A DNA stretch of 64,000 nt, from NCBI RefSeq assembly GCF_030818775.1, contig NZ_JAUTAU010000001.1, forward strand, positions 2,050,001 to 2,114,000. The letters are read 5' to 3'. The stretch comes from Bacillus sp. SORGH_AS_0510 (GTDB lineage: Bacteria; Bacillota; Bacilli; Bacillales; Cytobacillaceae). Position 1 is the stretch's first letter, and every line of letters starts with the position of its first letter. A program made the position numbers and the translations under genes. This document shows positions 63,913 through 64,000 of the stretch, one piece after another. The notes under the pieces are model-generated. The model worked only from the letters and a program-made list of their open reading frames with translations. It was not told the origin of the DNA and did no database searches.

Positions 63913-64000
63913 TTGCTAAATAATACACAGATTCGTTTTTGTTTAGACCAAATGGGAGCAATGTTTCCCGATGCACATTGTGAATTAAACCACTCCAATC
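63913..64000 (+). CDS. nth: Endonuclease III, N-terminal part (partial)
   Basis: An open frame starts with TTG after AGGTGA and runs off the right edge. The 29 visible residues read MLNNTQIRFCLDQMGAMFPD and then AHCELNHSN. This is the usual N-terminus of Bacillus Nth, a DNA glycosylase/AP lyase that repairs oxidised pyrimidines. The catalytic HhH-Lys-Asp region and the iron-sulfur cluster lie outside the window. The order dnaD-nth is conserved in Bacillus. Confidence 0.82.
   Translation, partial: MLNNTQIRFCLDQMGAMFPDAHCELNHSN

Overview
This window is a low-GC Gram-positive chromosome segment from an endospore-forming Bacillaceae (Bacillus, Neobacillus or Mesobacillus-like). The evidence is gene content and order. 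From rsiX to nth the genes follow the Bacillus subtilis rsiX-fer-recQ-ypbD/E/F-gudB-ypdA-sleB-cmk-der-spoIVA-hbs-folE-mtrB-hep/men-ndk-aro-qcr-dapB-bshA-cca-birA-panBCD-dinG-aspB-dnaD-nth order. It also carries strong Shine-Dalgarno sequences, frequent TTG/GTG starts, many Rho-independent terminators, bacillithiol genes and sporulation genes. No rRNA, tRNA, CRISPR array, prophage or insertion sequence was seen.

Layout. 1-2.9 kb: end of an RsiX-like anti-sigma factor, a secreted M23/LysM peptidase, an FMN riboswitch with the riboflavin transporter ribU, and ferredoxin on the minus strand. 3-7.5 kb: ypbB-recQ-ypbD-ypbE and ypbF. 7.5-8.6 kb: the cotJABC spore-coat operon (minus). 8.7-11.3 kb: a CBS-domain protein, an unrecognised membrane protein, the phosphoesterase ypbG and the ClpC adaptor mecB. 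11.3-18.2 kb: gudB (with a cre-like site), ypdA, asparaginase, prsW, sleB-ypeB, ypfB. 18.5-25.7 kb: cmk, an acyltransferase, an S1-domain protein, fni, ypzI (minus), yphA, der, gpsA. 25.9-30.5 kb: yphE, yphF, spoIVA, hbs, folE, mtrB. 30.7-40.2 kb: hepS-menG-hepT-ndk (menaquinone side chain and head group), then the aromatic cluster aroC-aroB-aroH-hisC-tyrA-aroA without trp genes. 40.3-49 kb: a degenerate amidohydrolase-like protein, ypiA-ypiB-ypiF, the qcrABC cytochrome bc complex, ypjA, ypjB, a zinc peptidase, ypjC (minus). 49.2-54.8 kb: ypjD-dapB-mgsA-bshB1-bshA-cca-birA, tightly packed. 54.8-57.2 kb: a pan-type leader RNA and panBCD. 57.3-64 kb: dinG, a dead metallo-beta-lactamase-like protein, ypmA, ypmB, aspB, dnaD, and the start of nth.

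Functional themes. Quinone supply (hepS, hepT, menG) and the quinol:cytochrome c oxidoreductase (qcrABC) serve respiration. The shikimate genes make chorismate, prephenate, tyrosine and phenylalanine precursors. bshB1 and bshA make bacillithiol, whose disulfide form ypdA is thought to reduce. cotJABC, spoIVA, sleB, ypeB and ypjB serve spore formation and germination.

The region is mostly housekeeping. I did not find a clearly new multi-gene system. The most interesting items are small: two hairpins that bury the ribosome-binding site of the downstream gene and share a CATACATTTTA loop (before 9438 and before ypjB); a pair of 134-bp imperfect palindromic repeats in opposite orientation; two proteins whose enzyme folds appear to have lost their metal ligands; loss of trpEDCFBA, asnS and other genes from otherwise conserved neighbourhoods; and several regulatory sites (cre, LexA-like, pan leader).
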